In this document: positions 26,210 to 35,778 of the stretch, in pieces
How the letters are laid out: every line of letters begins with the position of its first letter
Numbering within the stretch: the stretch's first letter is position 1
Assembly (NCBI GenBank): GCA_030064795.1
Contig: JASJEI010000019.1
Span: forward strand, 1-50,632
Reading direction: 5' to 3'
DNA: 50,632 bases
DNA from: Pleurocapsa sp. MO_226.B13
GTDB taxonomy: Bacteria; Cyanobacteriota; Cyanobacteriia; Cyanobacteriales; Xenococcaceae
Program-made: the position numbers and the translations under genes
Notes under the pieces: generated by a model
Database searches by the model: none
What the model was told of the DNA's origin: nothing
Seen by the model: the letters and a program-made list of their open reading frames with translations, nothing else

Positions 26210-28900
26210 ATGGGTCGGATGAGTAACAACAACGGTGCTAATAATAATTTAAGAGCGTTTCTCGGGCAAATTTGGGGCGGGATTAGTTTTGCGATCGCAG
26301 TTGTCACCTCTTTGCTCGGTTGGATTCAAGTAGCACGGGGCGATCTAGGACTCTTTACGCTGATTCTGCTGTTGGTGGGTATTTCAGCTTTGTTTTTAGC
26401 TTGTGTTTACTACGTTTGGTTCTGGAAACCAGAGTCAGAAGATGGAAGCTCAATAATCTTGATTCCAGATTCAGACAAAGCAATTAAAATTCAAAGAGTC
26501 AAACAACAGCGCAGAAAAAGAATACGTTGTTTAGCACGGTTGGGACTTTTTATTATTCCCATCCTAACGGTGGCTGGAATTGCAGGCTGGCAGTACTATA
26601 TATCCCTTCCGACTCAAGATTTTATTATCCTGGTTGCCAAATTTGATGGACCAAAACCACAGGAATATCGCGTCACAGAAACAATAGTTGAAAATATAGA
26701 AAATGCAACTGAAGAATATGACCATGTCAAGATCGAGGCTCTAGAGAAATCTTTAACTAAAAGTAACGCCAGACAAGAAGGGCAACGACAAAAAGCAGCG
26801 ATCGTCATTTGGGGCTGGTATGGAAAGACAGAAGAAAAAGTGCCGATTAGCGTTAACTTTGAGATTCTCAAGTCACTTCCTGAGCTAGCAAAACCGGGAC
26901 CTGAAGCTAGAGGACAAGTACAGACTCTAGCGGTTGCCCAACTGGAAAGCTTTAAACTACAAACTCGTCTTTCTCACGAAATGACTTATCTGAGTTTGTT
27001 TACTCTGGGAATGTATCGCTATTTAGAAGAGGATTGGGATAAGGCGATCGAGCGATTCAATAAGGCATTGGAAGTATTGGAGTCAGCAGAAGAACCTGTA
27101 ACTGCTTTAGGGCAGGAGGTGGTCTATTTTTATCTGGGAAACTCTTATGGCTCAAAAAAAGATTACAAGAATGCTATTAATTATTTTGCTCGAGCTATAA
27201 AGTTTAAACCCGAATATGCCGAGGCATACAACAACCGAGGAGTAGTTTACGACGACCAGGGAAACTACCACCAAGCCATCTCTGACTATGATCGGGCAAT
27301 TAAAATCAATCCTCAAGATGCTAAGGCATACAACAACCGAGGAAATGCTTACTACAAGCAAGGAAACTACCAGCAGGCCATCTCTGACCTTAACCAAGCC
27401 ATTGAAATCTTTAATCGGGCAGTTAAAATCAATCCCGATAAAATCAATCCCGGAGCTGCGATAGCATACTACAACCGAGGAATTGTTTATTCTAACCAGG
27501 GAAACTACCAGCAAGCCATCTCTGACTACGGTCGGGCAATTGAAATCAATTCCCAATATGCATCAGCATACCATAACCGAGGATTAGCTTATCGCGACCA
27601 GGGAAACTACCAGCAAGCCATCTCCGACTTTAACCAGGCAATTAAAATCAATCCCCAATCTGCTAATGTATACATCGGCCGAGGATTAGCTTATCGCGAC
27701 CAGGGGAACTACCAGCAAGCCATCTCTGACTATAATCGAGCCATTGACATCAATCCTCAATCTGCTGAGGCATACCTCAGCCGAGGATTAGCTTACGCTG
27801 ACCAGGAAAACTACCAGCAAGCCATCTCTGACTATAATCGAGCCATTGAAATCAATCCCCAATCTGCTAATGTATACATCGGCCGAGGATTAGCTTATCG
27901 CAACCAGGGGAAATACCAGCAAGCCATCTCTGACTTTAACCAGGTAATTAAAATCAATCCCCAATCTGCCTTGGCATACAGCAGCCGAGGAGTAGTTTAC
28001 GACGAGCAGGGGAACTACAAGCAAGCCATCTCTGACTATAGCCAGGCAATTAAAATCAATCCTCAAGATGCTAGTGTATACATCGGCCGAGGATTAGCTT
28101 ATGACAAGCAGGGGAACTACGAGCAAGCCATCTCTGACTATAGCCAGGCAATTAAAATCAATCCTCAATCTGCCTTGGCATACATCGGCCGAGGATTAGC
28201 TTACGCTGACCAGGAAAACTACCAGCAAGCCATCTCTGACTATAATCGAGCCATTGACATCAATCCCCAAGATGCCGAGATATACTACAATCGAGGTAAT
28301 GCCCAAGTTGGCTTAGAGAAATATCAAGCAGCCGTTGCTGATTATACCAAAGCAATCCAAATCAATTCTGATTATGTATATGCCTATTGGGGACGGGGAA
28401 TAGTTCACCATAGAAATTTGAATAAATACCAAGAAGCGATCGCCGATTTAACCAAAGTCATCGAACTAGCTCCATCCTTTGCCGATGCTTATTCCGAAAG
28501 AGGTATTGTTTATCATATACTAGATAACTACACTGGCGCACTTTCAGACTACCAAAAGGTGCTGGCATTAGATGAAAAACACTTGCTAGCTATGGGCAAT
28601 ATAGGCTTAATCAAATACGAACGGGGTTCTATAGATGAAGCAATGACACAATGGCAGCAAGCAGTTAAGATCGATCCTGATTTACCCGAACCAAAACTAG
28701 CACTCGCTGTAGCTTTGTATGTTAGGGGAGAGGAAGAAAAAGCCTTCAAGATGGCAGAAGCAGCTTTGAAGTTAGATAGGCAATTTGCCGAGTTAGAACA
28801 TCTTAAAAAAAATCTTTGGGGCAAACGTATGCTAGCAGACGCGGAAAAACTCTTTTCAGAACCTAGAATTCAAAGCTTTCTTGACTCTATTCAGCCTTAG
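26210..28900 (+). CDS. Membrane-anchored TPR protein, 896 aa
   Basis: Two hydrophobic segments at about residues 20-40 and 46-68 and a third at about 110-132 anchor the N-terminus. A globular domain of about 130 residues follows (FIILVAKFDGPKPQEYRV ... AIVIWGWYG), a type seen ahead of TPRs in other cyanobacterial proteins. About 16-17 TPR units then run to the end, most of the form AYxNRGxxYxxQGNYQQAISDYxxAIxINPQ. The third unit contains a 12-residue partial duplication (EIFNRAVKINPDKINP). The repeats are nearly identical at DNA level. Such proteins are protein-protein scaffolds; partners are unknown. Start could be 26210 or the nearby ATG at 26219; neither has a strong SD. It converges with glgB. 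Confidence 0.85.
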   Translation: MGRMSNNNGANNNLRAFLGQIWGGISFAIAVVTSLLGWIQVARGDLGLFTLILLLVGISALFLACVYYVWFWKPESEDGSSIILIPDSDKAIKIQRVKQQRRKRIRCLARLGLFIIPILTVAGIAGWQYYISLPTQDFIILVAKFDGPKPQEYRVTETIVENIENATEEYDHVKIEALEKSLTKSNARQEGQRQKAAIVIWGWYGKTEEKVPISVNFEILKSLPELAKPGPEARGQVQTLAVAQLESFKLQTRLSHEMTYLSLFTLGMYRYLEEDWDKAIERFNKALEVLESAEEPVTALGQEVVYFYLGNSYGSKKDYKNAINYFARAIKFKPEYAEAYNNRGVVYDDQGNYHQAISDYDRAIKINPQDAKAYNNRGNAYYKQGNYQQAISDLNQAIEIFNRAVKINPDKINPGAAIAYYNRGIVYSNQGNYQQAISDYGRAIEINSQYASAYHNRGLAYRDQGNYQQAISDFNQAIKINPQSANVYIGRGLAYRDQGNYQQAISDYNRAIDINPQSAEAYLSRGLAYADQENYQQAISDYNRAIEINPQSANVYIGRGLAYRNQGKYQQAISDFNQVIKINPQSALAYSSRGVVYDEQGNYKQAISDYSQAIKINPQDASVYIGRGLAYDKQGNYEQAISDYSQAIKINPQSALAYIGRGLAYADQENYQQAISDYNRAIDINPQDAEIYYNRGNAQVGLEKYQAAVADYTKAIQINSDYVYAYWGRGIVHHRNLNKYQEAIADLTKVIELAPSFADAYSERGIVYHILDNYTGALSDYQKVLALDEKHLLAMGNIGLIKYERGSIDEAMTQWQQAVKIDPDLPEPKLALAVALYVRGEEEKAFKMAEAALKLDRQFAELEHLKKNLWGKRMLADAEKLFSEPRIQSFLDSIQP
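27220..28290 (+). repeat. Tandem 102-bp coding repeats (TPR array)
   Basis: About ten 102-bp units share long identical blocks such as CAAGCCATCTCTGACTATAA and GGCCGAGGATTAGCTTA. The high DNA identity implies recent expansion or gene conversion and makes copy number prone to change and to assembly error. Confidence 0.85.
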
Positions 28901-28947
28901 TAGTTAATCTCAAATCCGTTTATGAAAACCCCTGATGAAAATCGATC

Positions 28948-28975
28948 GTAGAGACGCGATATATCGCGTCTCTAC
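28948..28975. repeat. 28-bp perfect palindrome (GTAGAGACGCGATA arm)
   Basis: Perfect 14-base arms. It lies between the convergent ends of the TPR gene and glgB, so it could act as a two-way terminator-like structure. Confidence 0.92.
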
Positions 28976-29012
28976 AGGGTTTAACGATTTTACCGATAAT
29001 TACATTTTGTAA

Positions 29013-30962
29013 TTATGATTTTCTTTTAAAGGTCATAACGGAAAGTGGAGGTACATTAATCTCTAGGGCATGGGGCCAGGGAGATGAGTTCCACTGTCGG
29101 GTTTCCAGATTGGGATTGACCATTCCATTGCCTCCATATTTTTTATCGTCTGTATTCATTAACTCCTGATAAGACCCTGGTTCTTTCACTCCTAACCAAT
29201 AGTTTTGATAGACATTGGGCTTGAAATTACAAACCACAATCAGAACCTCATCAGAATGTTTATCCCTCCGCAGATAAGTAATCATGCCACGGGGCATATC
29301 ATGACAATCAATCCACTCGAATCCTTCATTGCTAAAGTCATCACTGTAGAGTGCTGGTTCGGCATGGTAAATTTGATGCCAATCTTTGACCAGCTGGTGT
29401 AGTTGCTGATGGGGTTCGGATTCGAGCAACCACCAGTCTAAGTCCGCATTGACGTTCCATTCCCGCGTCTGACCAAACTCCATACCCATAAACAAGGTTT
29501 TCTTGCCAGGATGAGTAAACATATAGCCAAACAGCGCGCGCAGATTTGCTATTTTCTGCGAATCATCTCCTGACATTTTTTGCCATAGATGTCCTTTACC
29601 GTGTACTACCTCGTCGTGGGAGAGGGCAAGCATGAATTTTTCAGTAAAAGCGTACCAAATACTAAAGGTCAGCTTGCCGTGAACGTTGGAACGATCCTGG
29701 GGATGAACCTGAAAATAGCTTAGAGTATCGTTCATCCAGCCCATGTTCCATTTAAAATTAAATCCCAAACCGCCTACATCTAGGGGATGGGATACTTTTT
29801 CCCAGGTGGTAGATTCTTCGGCTATGGAAAGAACCCCAGGATAATTTTGAAAAATTGCTTCGTTTAATTGGCGCAAAAACTCGACTGCTTCTAAATTTTC
29901 TCGACCACCGTAGGCATTAGTTACCCATTCTTGGCGTTCGTAATCTAGATAGAGCATGGAAGCAACGGCATCTACCCTAATTCCGTCGATATGATATTTC
30001 TCGAACCAGAATAAGGCACTGGCAATCAGAAAATTGCGGACTTCATGGCGTTCGTAATTAAATACCATGGTTCCCCAGCCTTTATGCTCTCCTTTACGCC
30101 AATCAGCGTATTCATAAAGATGAGTGCCATCAAATGAAGCCAAACCATGAGCATCTTTGGGAAAATGCCCAGGTACCCAATCGATCAGCACTCCGATCCC
30201 CGCTTGGTGACAGCGATCGACAAAGTACATAAAATCTTGAGGAGTACCATAACGGGAGGTGGGTGCATAGTAACCGACTACTTGATAACCCCAAGAACCA
30301 TCAAAGGGATGTTCGGTAACGGGCAATAATTCAATGTGAGTGTAGCCGACTTCCTGAACATAGGGGATCAGTTTGTCAGCTAATTCTCGATAAGTCAGAA
30401 ACCGCGCCCCAGGCTTGTGAGGAACTGGTACTGCTTGACCGCTTTCGGGAGGGCTTTCCAGACTAGAATGCAGCCAAGAACCAAGATGGACTTCATAGAC
30501 AGAAATTGGTATGTCATGAGGATCGGTTTGGCAACGTTTAGTTAACCAAGATTCATCTTGCCAAGAGTAGGACAAGTCGGTAACAATCGAAGCGGTAGCT
30601 GGACGCAACTCTTGTTGATAGCCATAGGGATCGGTTTTTAAACAGCAATGACCCTGGGCGTTTTTGATGGCATATTTATATTTTTCTCCCGCTTGAAGAC
30701 TGGGAACAAATACCTCCCAAATTCCCATCTGGTTGCGTGTCATCGGACACTGATTGGTATCCCAGTCGTTAAAATCTCCTACTACTGAAACTTCTTGGGC
30801 GTTAGGAGCCCAAACGGCAAAATAGACTCCCCGTTGTCCTTCTCTTTCGGTTAGATGCGCTCCCAGTTTTTCATAGATGTTGTAATGTTTTCCTTCTCCG
30901 AATAAGTGAAAATCAAAATCGGTTAACCAATCTGCTTGTTTAACTGCTGTCATCTCTATCAA
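29013..30962 (-). CDS. glgB: 1,4-alpha-glucan branching enzyme
   Basis: The 649-residue GH13 enzyme adds alpha-1,6 branches to glycogen. The N-terminal CBM48 (VYFAVWAPNAQEVSVVGDFNDW) comes first. The TIM barrel has GYTHIELLPVTEHPFDGSWGYQ, nucleophile Asp331 (GIRVDAV), acid/base Glu382 (AEES) and Asp450 (LSHDEVVHGK). The C-terminal beta domain ends VPPLSVMTFKRK. Many cyanobacterial GlgB proteins are 750-770 residues with an extra N-terminal domain; this one lacks it. It also has a Pro-rich insertion near residues 166-186. A 236-residue gene of unknown function ends 41 bp upstream on the same strand and may be co-transcribed. Confidence 0.93.
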   Translation of the reverse strand: MIEMTAVKQADWLTDFDFHLFGEGKHYNIYEKLGAHLTEREGQRGVYFAVWAPNAQEVSVVGDFNDWDTNQCPMTRNQMGIWEVFVPSLQAGEKYKYAIKNAQGHCCLKTDPYGYQQELRPATASIVTDLSYSWQDESWLTKRCQTDPHDIPISVYEVHLGSWLHSSLESPPESGQAVPVPHKPGARFLTYRELADKLIPYVQEVGYTHIELLPVTEHPFDGSWGYQVVGYYAPTSRYGTPQDFMYFVDRCHQAGIGVLIDWVPGHFPKDAHGLASFDGTHLYEYADWRKGEHKGWGTMVFNYERHEVRNFLIASALFWFEKYHIDGIRVDAVASMLYLDYERQEWVTNAYGGRENLEAVEFLRQLNEAIFQNYPGVLSIAEESTTWEKVSHPLDVGGLGFNFKWNMGWMNDTLSYFQVHPQDRSNVHGKLTFSIWYAFTEKFMLALSHDEVVHGKGHLWQKMSGDDSQKIANLRALFGYMFTHPGKKTLFMGMEFGQTREWNVNADLDWWLLESEPHQQLHQLVKDWHQIYHAEPALYSDDFSNEGFEWIDCHDMPRGMITYLRRDKHSDEVLIVVCNFKPNVYQNYWLGVKEPGSYQELMNTDDKKYGGNGMVNPNLETRQWNSSPWPHALEINVPPLSVMTFKRKS

Positions 30963-31003
30963 AAAATATTATGGTTTTAAATTTTTGAGGATTATTACAA
31001 CTA

Positions 31004-31714
31004 CTAAAATTTCATTCCGCTTTCTACGAACAGTTGACTGAGGTCTTTATTCATCAATTGATCTTGACGCAACATAGCTAGACAACGCTTGGCAAATTCA
31101 TCATCTTTTTGAATCTTGTCGATCAAGAAAGCTTTTATAGATTTTGGAGTAACCTCTTTAGGGGCATATAACTTCTCAATCTCTTCAAAAGACCTCACCA
31201 GACTAAGATCCCGTTCTTGGACTTCATCTTCGTAGACCACCTCTTTACTCATCCACTCCCAATCAACTCGCTGAATCCAGAGTTTTTCCCCTGAATAAAT
31301 CGAATTGATATTTAGGGTCAGATCGTCAGTTACATACCAGTAGGTTTCCGAGTCGTCATACATCTCACCATGTAAGCTGTTGGGTAAAGTTACATGATTG
31401 CCTGAAAAATTGCGGATGTTGACGTTGGCATTTGCTGTTGTCCGATAAGCTAATTTCAACCGCAGATACAATCCTTCTTGTTCGTATTTATTTTTTCTAG
31501 GCAGGAGATGACGAAACTCAACTGCTACACCAGCTTCATAAATTTCAATCAATCCCTGGTTTCGATCCAAATAATAGTTATCTCCATAGATAGCAGCATC
31601 TACAGCCCAAGCCGTTCCAGTTTGACCTAAAATGTCATGTTCTTCGGCAACATAAGGGCGTGGCATTACTGTTTTGGGTACGCGGTCGAAAAATTCTCTT
31701 TGAAATTTCATCAT
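31004..31714 (-). CDS. Hypothetical protein, 236 aa
   Basis: Not recognised. It is a soluble, acidic protein with no signal or membrane segment. The first 150 residues are beta-rich with many aromatic residues (GDNYYLDRNQGLIEIYEAG, DSETYWYVTDDLTL). The last 70 residues are helical and charged (SFEEIEKLYAPKE, KSIKAFLIDKIQKDDEFAKR). It lies 41 bp upstream of glgB on the same strand and is divergent from pta, so the likely operon is this gene plus glgB. A link to glycogen metabolism is only positional. Confidence 0.65.
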   Translation of the reverse strand: MMKFQREFFDRVPKTVMPRPYVAEEHDILGQTGTAWAVDAAIYGDNYYLDRNQGLIEIYEAGVAVEFRHLLPRKNKYEQEGLYLRLKLAYRTTANANVNIRNFSGNHVTLPNSLHGEMYDDSETYWYVTDDLTLNINSIYSGEKLWIQRVDWEWMSKEVVYEDEVQERDLSLVRSFEEIEKLYAPKEVTPKSIKAFLIDKIQKDDEFAKRCLAMLRQDQLMNKDLSQLFVESGMKF

Positions 31715-31851
31715 TCTAATTAAGTTGCTAAATTTATCTCGGTTTATTACATTTCTTAATATAGAGATCGAGTGTAATTTTTGAGAAGATATGTGTCAAG
31801 CAGTTTTAAAGTATTATTTCGTAATCTTTAGTTAATACCTATTTGTGGATC

Positions 31852-33957
31852 GTGACTAGTTCTCTTTACATTAGTACCACTGAAGCAGGAAGTGGAAAAG
31901 CTTTGATTTCCTTGGGGATTATCGAACTAATTCTCAGAAAAACTAGTAAGGTGGCTTTCTTTCGACCAGTCATTAGAAAACAACCCCATGGCAAGCAAGA
32001 TGAAGATATTGAGTTGATTCTGACTTATTTTGCTTTAAATCAAACCTACGAGCAAGCCTTTGGCTTATATGTCGAGGAAGTTGAAGAATTAATCAGCCGT
32101 AGCAACTACGATGAAATTTTAGACCAAATCATTGGCAAATATAAAAATTTAGAGCAAAACTATGACTTTATCTTATGTGAGAGTTCTGATTATCTAGGGC
32201 AAGTCTCAGCTTTTGAATTTAATTTAAATACGGAAATTGCTAAAAACTTGGGCTGCCCTATTCTGATTTTAGGCAACGCCGATCGCCGCAGCATCCCAGA
32301 AGCGATCGCACCTGTCAAAATATCTCTCAAATCTTATCTGGCTAAAGAATGTCAGGTTGTGGGGATGGTATTTAATAAAGCTAATCCCGAACTACTAGCA
32401 CAACTGCCTCTTGCCTTAGAAAAACAGTTCGGCAGTACTAATTATTTACTTGCCGTTATTCCCTACGAACCCAAACTCAGTAGTCCGAGAGTCAGAGAAA
32501 TTGCCCAACAGCTAAATGCAGCAGTTCTTTATGGTCAGAAGCGACTAGATAACTTGGTATTGGGTTATGTCATTGCTGCCATGCGCTTAGAACACGCCAT
32601 TACCAGACTCAAAGAAGACAGTTTAGTCATTACCCCAGGCGATCGCAGCGATTTAATCGTGGGACTGTTGCAAACCCATCAATCAGTTAACTATCCTCAT
32701 TTATCGGGCATTTTACTCACGGGAGACTTGCAGCCAGATGCCTCGATTTGCAAATTAATTGAGGGTCTTTACGATCCCCTGCCTATTTTATCTGTGACTA
32801 CCAATACCTACGAAACCTCCGAGTTAGTCAAGCAGGTTAATACTGCCTTAGAAGCTAGCGATCGCCAAAAAATTACTCTGGGCATCCATCTATTCGATGA
32901 GTATGTCAACTTAAACCAACTAGAACAGCAAATTAGTAACATCAAAGTCAAGGGAATAACTCCCAAGATGTTTACCTACAATCTGTTACAGCAAGCTAAG
33001 TCCCAAAAACGACATATCGTGCTTCCAGAGGGCAAAGAAATCCGAATTTTAAAGGCAGCAACGTTCCTGCTGAATCGAGATCTCGTAGATCTGACTCTTT
33101 TGGGTCAACCAGCAAAAATCGAGCAGATTATCAAGCAAAACGGCATTTCATTAGATACTAGCCGACTAAAAATAGTCGATCCTGCTAATGCCGATAAATT
33201 TCAGACCTATGCCGAGCAATTTTATCAATTAAGGAAACACAAAGGTGCAACTCCAGAAATTGCCCGCGAATATTTACTTGATGTCTCTTACTTTGGGACG
33301 ATGATGGTTTATGCTGGAGATGCAGATGGGATGGTATCTGGTGCGGTTCATGCCACTCCCCACGTTCTCAGACCAGCCTTGCAGTTAATTAAAACCAAAC
33401 CAGGCTTTTCTCTGGTATCTTCTGTCTTCTTTATGTGCCTAGAAGATCGAGTCCTCGTCTATGGTGATTGTGCGATTAATCCCAATCCTAACGCAGAACA
33501 ATTAGCAGAAATTGCGATCGCTTCGGCAGATACCGCTGTAGCCTTTGGCATTGAACCTAAAATTGCTCTCCTTTCCTACTCCTCTGGTACTTCAGGTACG
33601 GGAGAACAAGTAGAAAAAGTCAGAACTGCTACCGCGATCGCTCGCCAACGGCGATCCGATTTAAAAATAGAGGGGCCAATTCAGTATGACGCTGCGGTAG
33701 ATTTAACCGTTGGTTTGCAGAAAATGCCCGACTCCCAGGTTGCAGGACAAGCCTCAGTTTTGATCTTTCCCGACCTAAATACAGGCAACAACACCTACAA
33801 AGCCGTCCAAAGAGAAACTGGCGCACTGGCAATTGGGCCAATTCTTCAAGGACTGAAAAAACCAGTCAACGATCTCAGTCGTGGTTGTACTGTTGATGAC
33901 ATTATCAATACCGTAGCGATTACTGCCATTCAAACTCAAAGTCAAAATTATGAATGA
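31852..33957 (+). CDS. pta: Phosphate acetyltransferase
   Basis: The 701-residue long-form Pta interconverts acetyl-CoA and acetyl phosphate. It has an N-terminal AAA_26/BioD-like domain with a degenerate P-loop (TTEAGSGKALISLG), a central DRTGG domain (about 205-320), and the C-terminal PTA_PTB catalytic domain from about residue 380 (HIVLPEGKEIRILKAA ... VSGAVHATPHVLRPALQ ... SYSSGTSGTGEQVEKV ... AGQASVLIFPDLNTGN). The GTG at 31852 gives VTSSLYISTTEAGSGK, which fits family N-termini; a TTG at 31843 is possible. No ack gene is adjacent. It would use acetyl-CoA from NifJ, or handle acetyl phosphate from the phosphoketolase-like enzyme. Confidence 0.92.
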   Translation: MTSSLYISTTEAGSGKALISLGIIELILRKTSKVAFFRPVIRKQPHGKQDEDIELILTYFALNQTYEQAFGLYVEEVEELISRSNYDEILDQIIGKYKNLEQNYDFILCESSDYLGQVSAFEFNLNTEIAKNLGCPILILGNADRRSIPEAIAPVKISLKSYLAKECQVVGMVFNKANPELLAQLPLALEKQFGSTNYLLAVIPYEPKLSSPRVREIAQQLNAAVLYGQKRLDNLVLGYVIAAMRLEHAITRLKEDSLVITPGDRSDLIVGLLQTHQSVNYPHLSGILLTGDLQPDASICKLIEGLYDPLPILSVTTNTYETSELVKQVNTALEASDRQKITLGIHLFDEYVNLNQLEQQISNIKVKGITPKMFTYNLLQQAKSQKRHIVLPEGKEIRILKAATFLLNRDLVDLTLLGQPAKIEQIIKQNGISLDTSRLKIVDPANADKFQTYAEQFYQLRKHKGATPEIAREYLLDVSYFGTMMVYAGDADGMVSGAVHATPHVLRPALQLIKTKPGFSLVSSVFFMCLEDRVLVYGDCAINPNPNAEQLAEIAIASADTAVAFGIEPKIALLSYSSGTSGTGEQVEKVRTATAIARQRRSDLKIEGPIQYDAAVDLTVGLQKMPDSQVAGQASVLIFPDLNTGNNTYKAVQRETGALAIGPILQGLKKPVNDLSRGCTVDDIINTVAITAIQTQSQNYE

Positions 33958-34051
33958 TCGACGGAAGAGTTGCCCACCAGAATCATAGACTCTTAGAGAA
34001 TATTTCTTTGTTTATCAAGATTTCAAGATATTGCGCTCTCAATTAAATCAA

Positions 34052-34414
34052 TTAAACTCTATTACCTCTGACAATCCAACCCAAAAAAGCACTAACAACT
34101 CCAGCAATAATCACAAAAGCTGTTTGCCTCCAATTTTTCAGTTCTCCAAACTTTTCTGTAATTTCAGGTATTTTAGTTACAGAATTTTCTACGTTAGATA
34201 ATCTTTTTTCTATCCCTTTACCTTCAACTTGAAGAGCTTTAATCTCACCCTTAACATCACTAATATCCTGTTTTAGTTCGGCTTTAACTTCTGTAAGATC
34301 TTGCTTGAGTTCCGCTTTAGTCGCATCAAGCTTGCAATCTAACTGATTAAAGCGATCGTTAATTAATTCTTTTAATTCTAATAATTCTGTATTTGGTTTT
34401 GGTTTACCTGCCAT
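34052..34414 (-). CDS. Coiled-coil protein with C-terminal membrane anchor
   Basis: The 120-residue product has an N-terminal segment followed by a heptad-rich coiled coil (about residues 15-90; repeats of KAELKQD, VKAELKQDI, VKGEIKALQ). One hydrophobic helix lies near the end (TAFVIIAGVVSAFLGWIV), followed by Arg/Asn, suggesting a tail-anchored membrane protein with a cytoplasmic coiled coil. Similar small proteins are common in cyanobacteria and have no settled function. It is transcribed towards pta, which it meets with a 94-bp gap. Confidence 0.7.
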   Translation of the reverse strand: MAGKPKPNTELLELKELINDRFNQLDCKLDATKAELKQDLTEVKAELKQDISDVKGEIKALQVEGKGIEKRLSNVENSVTKIPEITEKFGELKNWRQTAFVIIAGVVSAFLGWIVRGNRV

Positions 34415-34543
34415 CTTTATAGTTTTTAAGCAAGTTACTGACTGTTTTGTTACTTTGTCTAGTCAACTGCGTTTGAATATTGCTTGAAAATATCTTTAAT
34501 TAAATCTAGAAAAGTATGTTAATTTTTTTTTCTGTATTATAGT

Positions 34544-34708
34544 CTATTTATTAGAACGAATAAGAGGCTTGCTGAGTATCAATTCCCCTCGACCTAGAGA
34601 CTCTAAAATTTCAGAAACTGATAGTCCAAGATCTTGGCTTAACTTTTTGCATCCCTCCCATCCTTCATTGGTAACGCTTAACCTTATGGTCTTTTTCGCC
34701 GAAGCATC
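34544..34708 (-). pseudogene. Small RHH-like DNA-binding protein, frameshifted
   Basis: From the ATG at 34708 the frame reads MLRRKRP and stops. One base shift in the A5 run (near 34692-34696) opens the frame to KTIRLSVTNEGWEGCKKL SQDLGLSVSEILESLGRGE and a stop at 34544. The corrected product of about 54 residues has the beta strand-helix-helix layout (KKTIRLSV ... GLSVSEILE) of small ribbon-helix-helix or Arc-like proteins that are common in cyanobacteria. Either the gene is broken by a homopolymer deletion, or the base call is wrong, or slippage restores it. Without a toxin-like partner beside it, its role is unclear. Confidence 0.6.
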
Positions 34709-34809
34709 CCAAAAGCGATCGCACCTCTCAAGATATCTCTTAACTCTTAGCTCACTAAAGACTGATAATAGAATAAATAAATAAATAAACAGCTTTGGTA
34801 ATTAAACTG

Positions 34810-35778
34810 ATGAACAAAATCTTTTTCTTGTGGGAAATTCTCTTGGCTTTGTTATCGTTTGTGTTTTACAAAGTCATGAAGTTTATTATTGGTAATTTAT
34901 TTACAGTTTATTTACTGCTGAATAAAACCAAAGCTTCTCAATGGCGTGTCCTATCACAAAAAACGATTAATGCCCCTTTAGTATTACCTGTTTTGATGAC
35001 CAAAGGACCGCGTTGGAATACTCATGCAGTTATTGGTACTTTAGGGCCGTTTGCAGTCAAGGAAGCTATAGCCATAGATCTGGTGACAGCTAATAAATCT
35101 TCTCGTTCTTGGATTGCAGTAGTTTATAGTTTTCCTGGTTATAAAACCATTACCAGTATCGAATCAGAAAAAATCGACTCCGAGCAACCTTGGCATGAAA
35201 TCCAAATGCCTGCTGGTAAATATTCTTTGGGAGTTCGCTATTACAATCGCACTGAGGCGATCGCCTATCCTGTAATTAAGGTTGATGGAAAACTCTATGT
35301 AGAGTCCTATAGCGTCCCCAATAATATTAACGATTACTATAACAATTTAATCGAGGCAAAAAATTGGTTTTATTCTAGTCTACATTACTATATCTTTACT
35401 ATCCTCAAATTACGCAACTATTTACCAGAATCTTTTGTACGCCGAGAATATTTACCTGTAGGCGCACCTGCAACCCACTTTGCTTATAACTATTTAGAAT
35501 CGCCACAAACTTTACAGATTGAGGTCGAACCTGAGATTATTCAGCAGTTTGATGTCTATTTTACTTTCTACGATCGCTCTAGCTTACCGTTAAGTTGGTG
35601 CATAATTACCGATTCAGAATATCTTTTGCCACCACAAAATAGAAAAGGTTATTTTCTGCTGCGAGTTCGACCAAAACCAGAGTATTCTGACACTAATATT
35701 AAAGTAGAATCACAGTTAGTTGAAATAAATAATACAATTCAACATTGGCAGGTTTCTGGAGTTGTCACGCCTGAGTAA
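34810..35778 (+). CDS. DUF6208-like membrane-associated protein
   Basis: The 322-residue product has an N-terminal hydrophobic region of about 45 residues (FFLWEILLALLSFVFYKVMKF then IIGNLFTVYLLL), then QWRVLSQKTINAPLVLPVLM and a beta-rich domain (GPRWNTHAVIGTLGPF, WIAVVYSFPGYKT, PAGKYSLGVRYYN). I believe it belongs to a cyanobacterial family listed as DUF6208; this is from memory of the pattern. No catalytic motif is seen. The ATG at 34810 is preferred over the upstream TTG. It stands alone between intergenic stretches. Confidence 0.6.
   Translation: MNKIFFLWEILLALLSFVFYKVMKFIIGNLFTVYLLLNKTKASQWRVLSQKTINAPLVLPVLMTKGPRWNTHAVIGTLGPFAVKEAIAIDLVTANKSSRSWIAVVYSFPGYKTITSIESEKIDSEQPWHEIQMPAGKYSLGVRYYNRTEAIAYPVIKVDGKLYVESYSVPNNINDYYNNLIEAKNWFYSSLHYYIFTILKLRNYLPESFVRREYLPVGAPATHFAYNYLESPQTLQIEVEPEIIQQFDVYFTFYDRSSLPLSWCIITDSEYLLPPQNRKGYFLLRVRPKPEYSDTNIKVESQLVEINNTIQHWQVSGVVTPE

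Noticed and set aside
31843..31851. TTG start for Pta at 31843
   Set aside because: GTG at 31852 matches the family N-terminus better; TTG remains possible.
34569..34784. Plus-strand 71-codon frame
   Set aside because: The minus strand here encodes an RHH-like sequence (frameshifted), which explains the region better.
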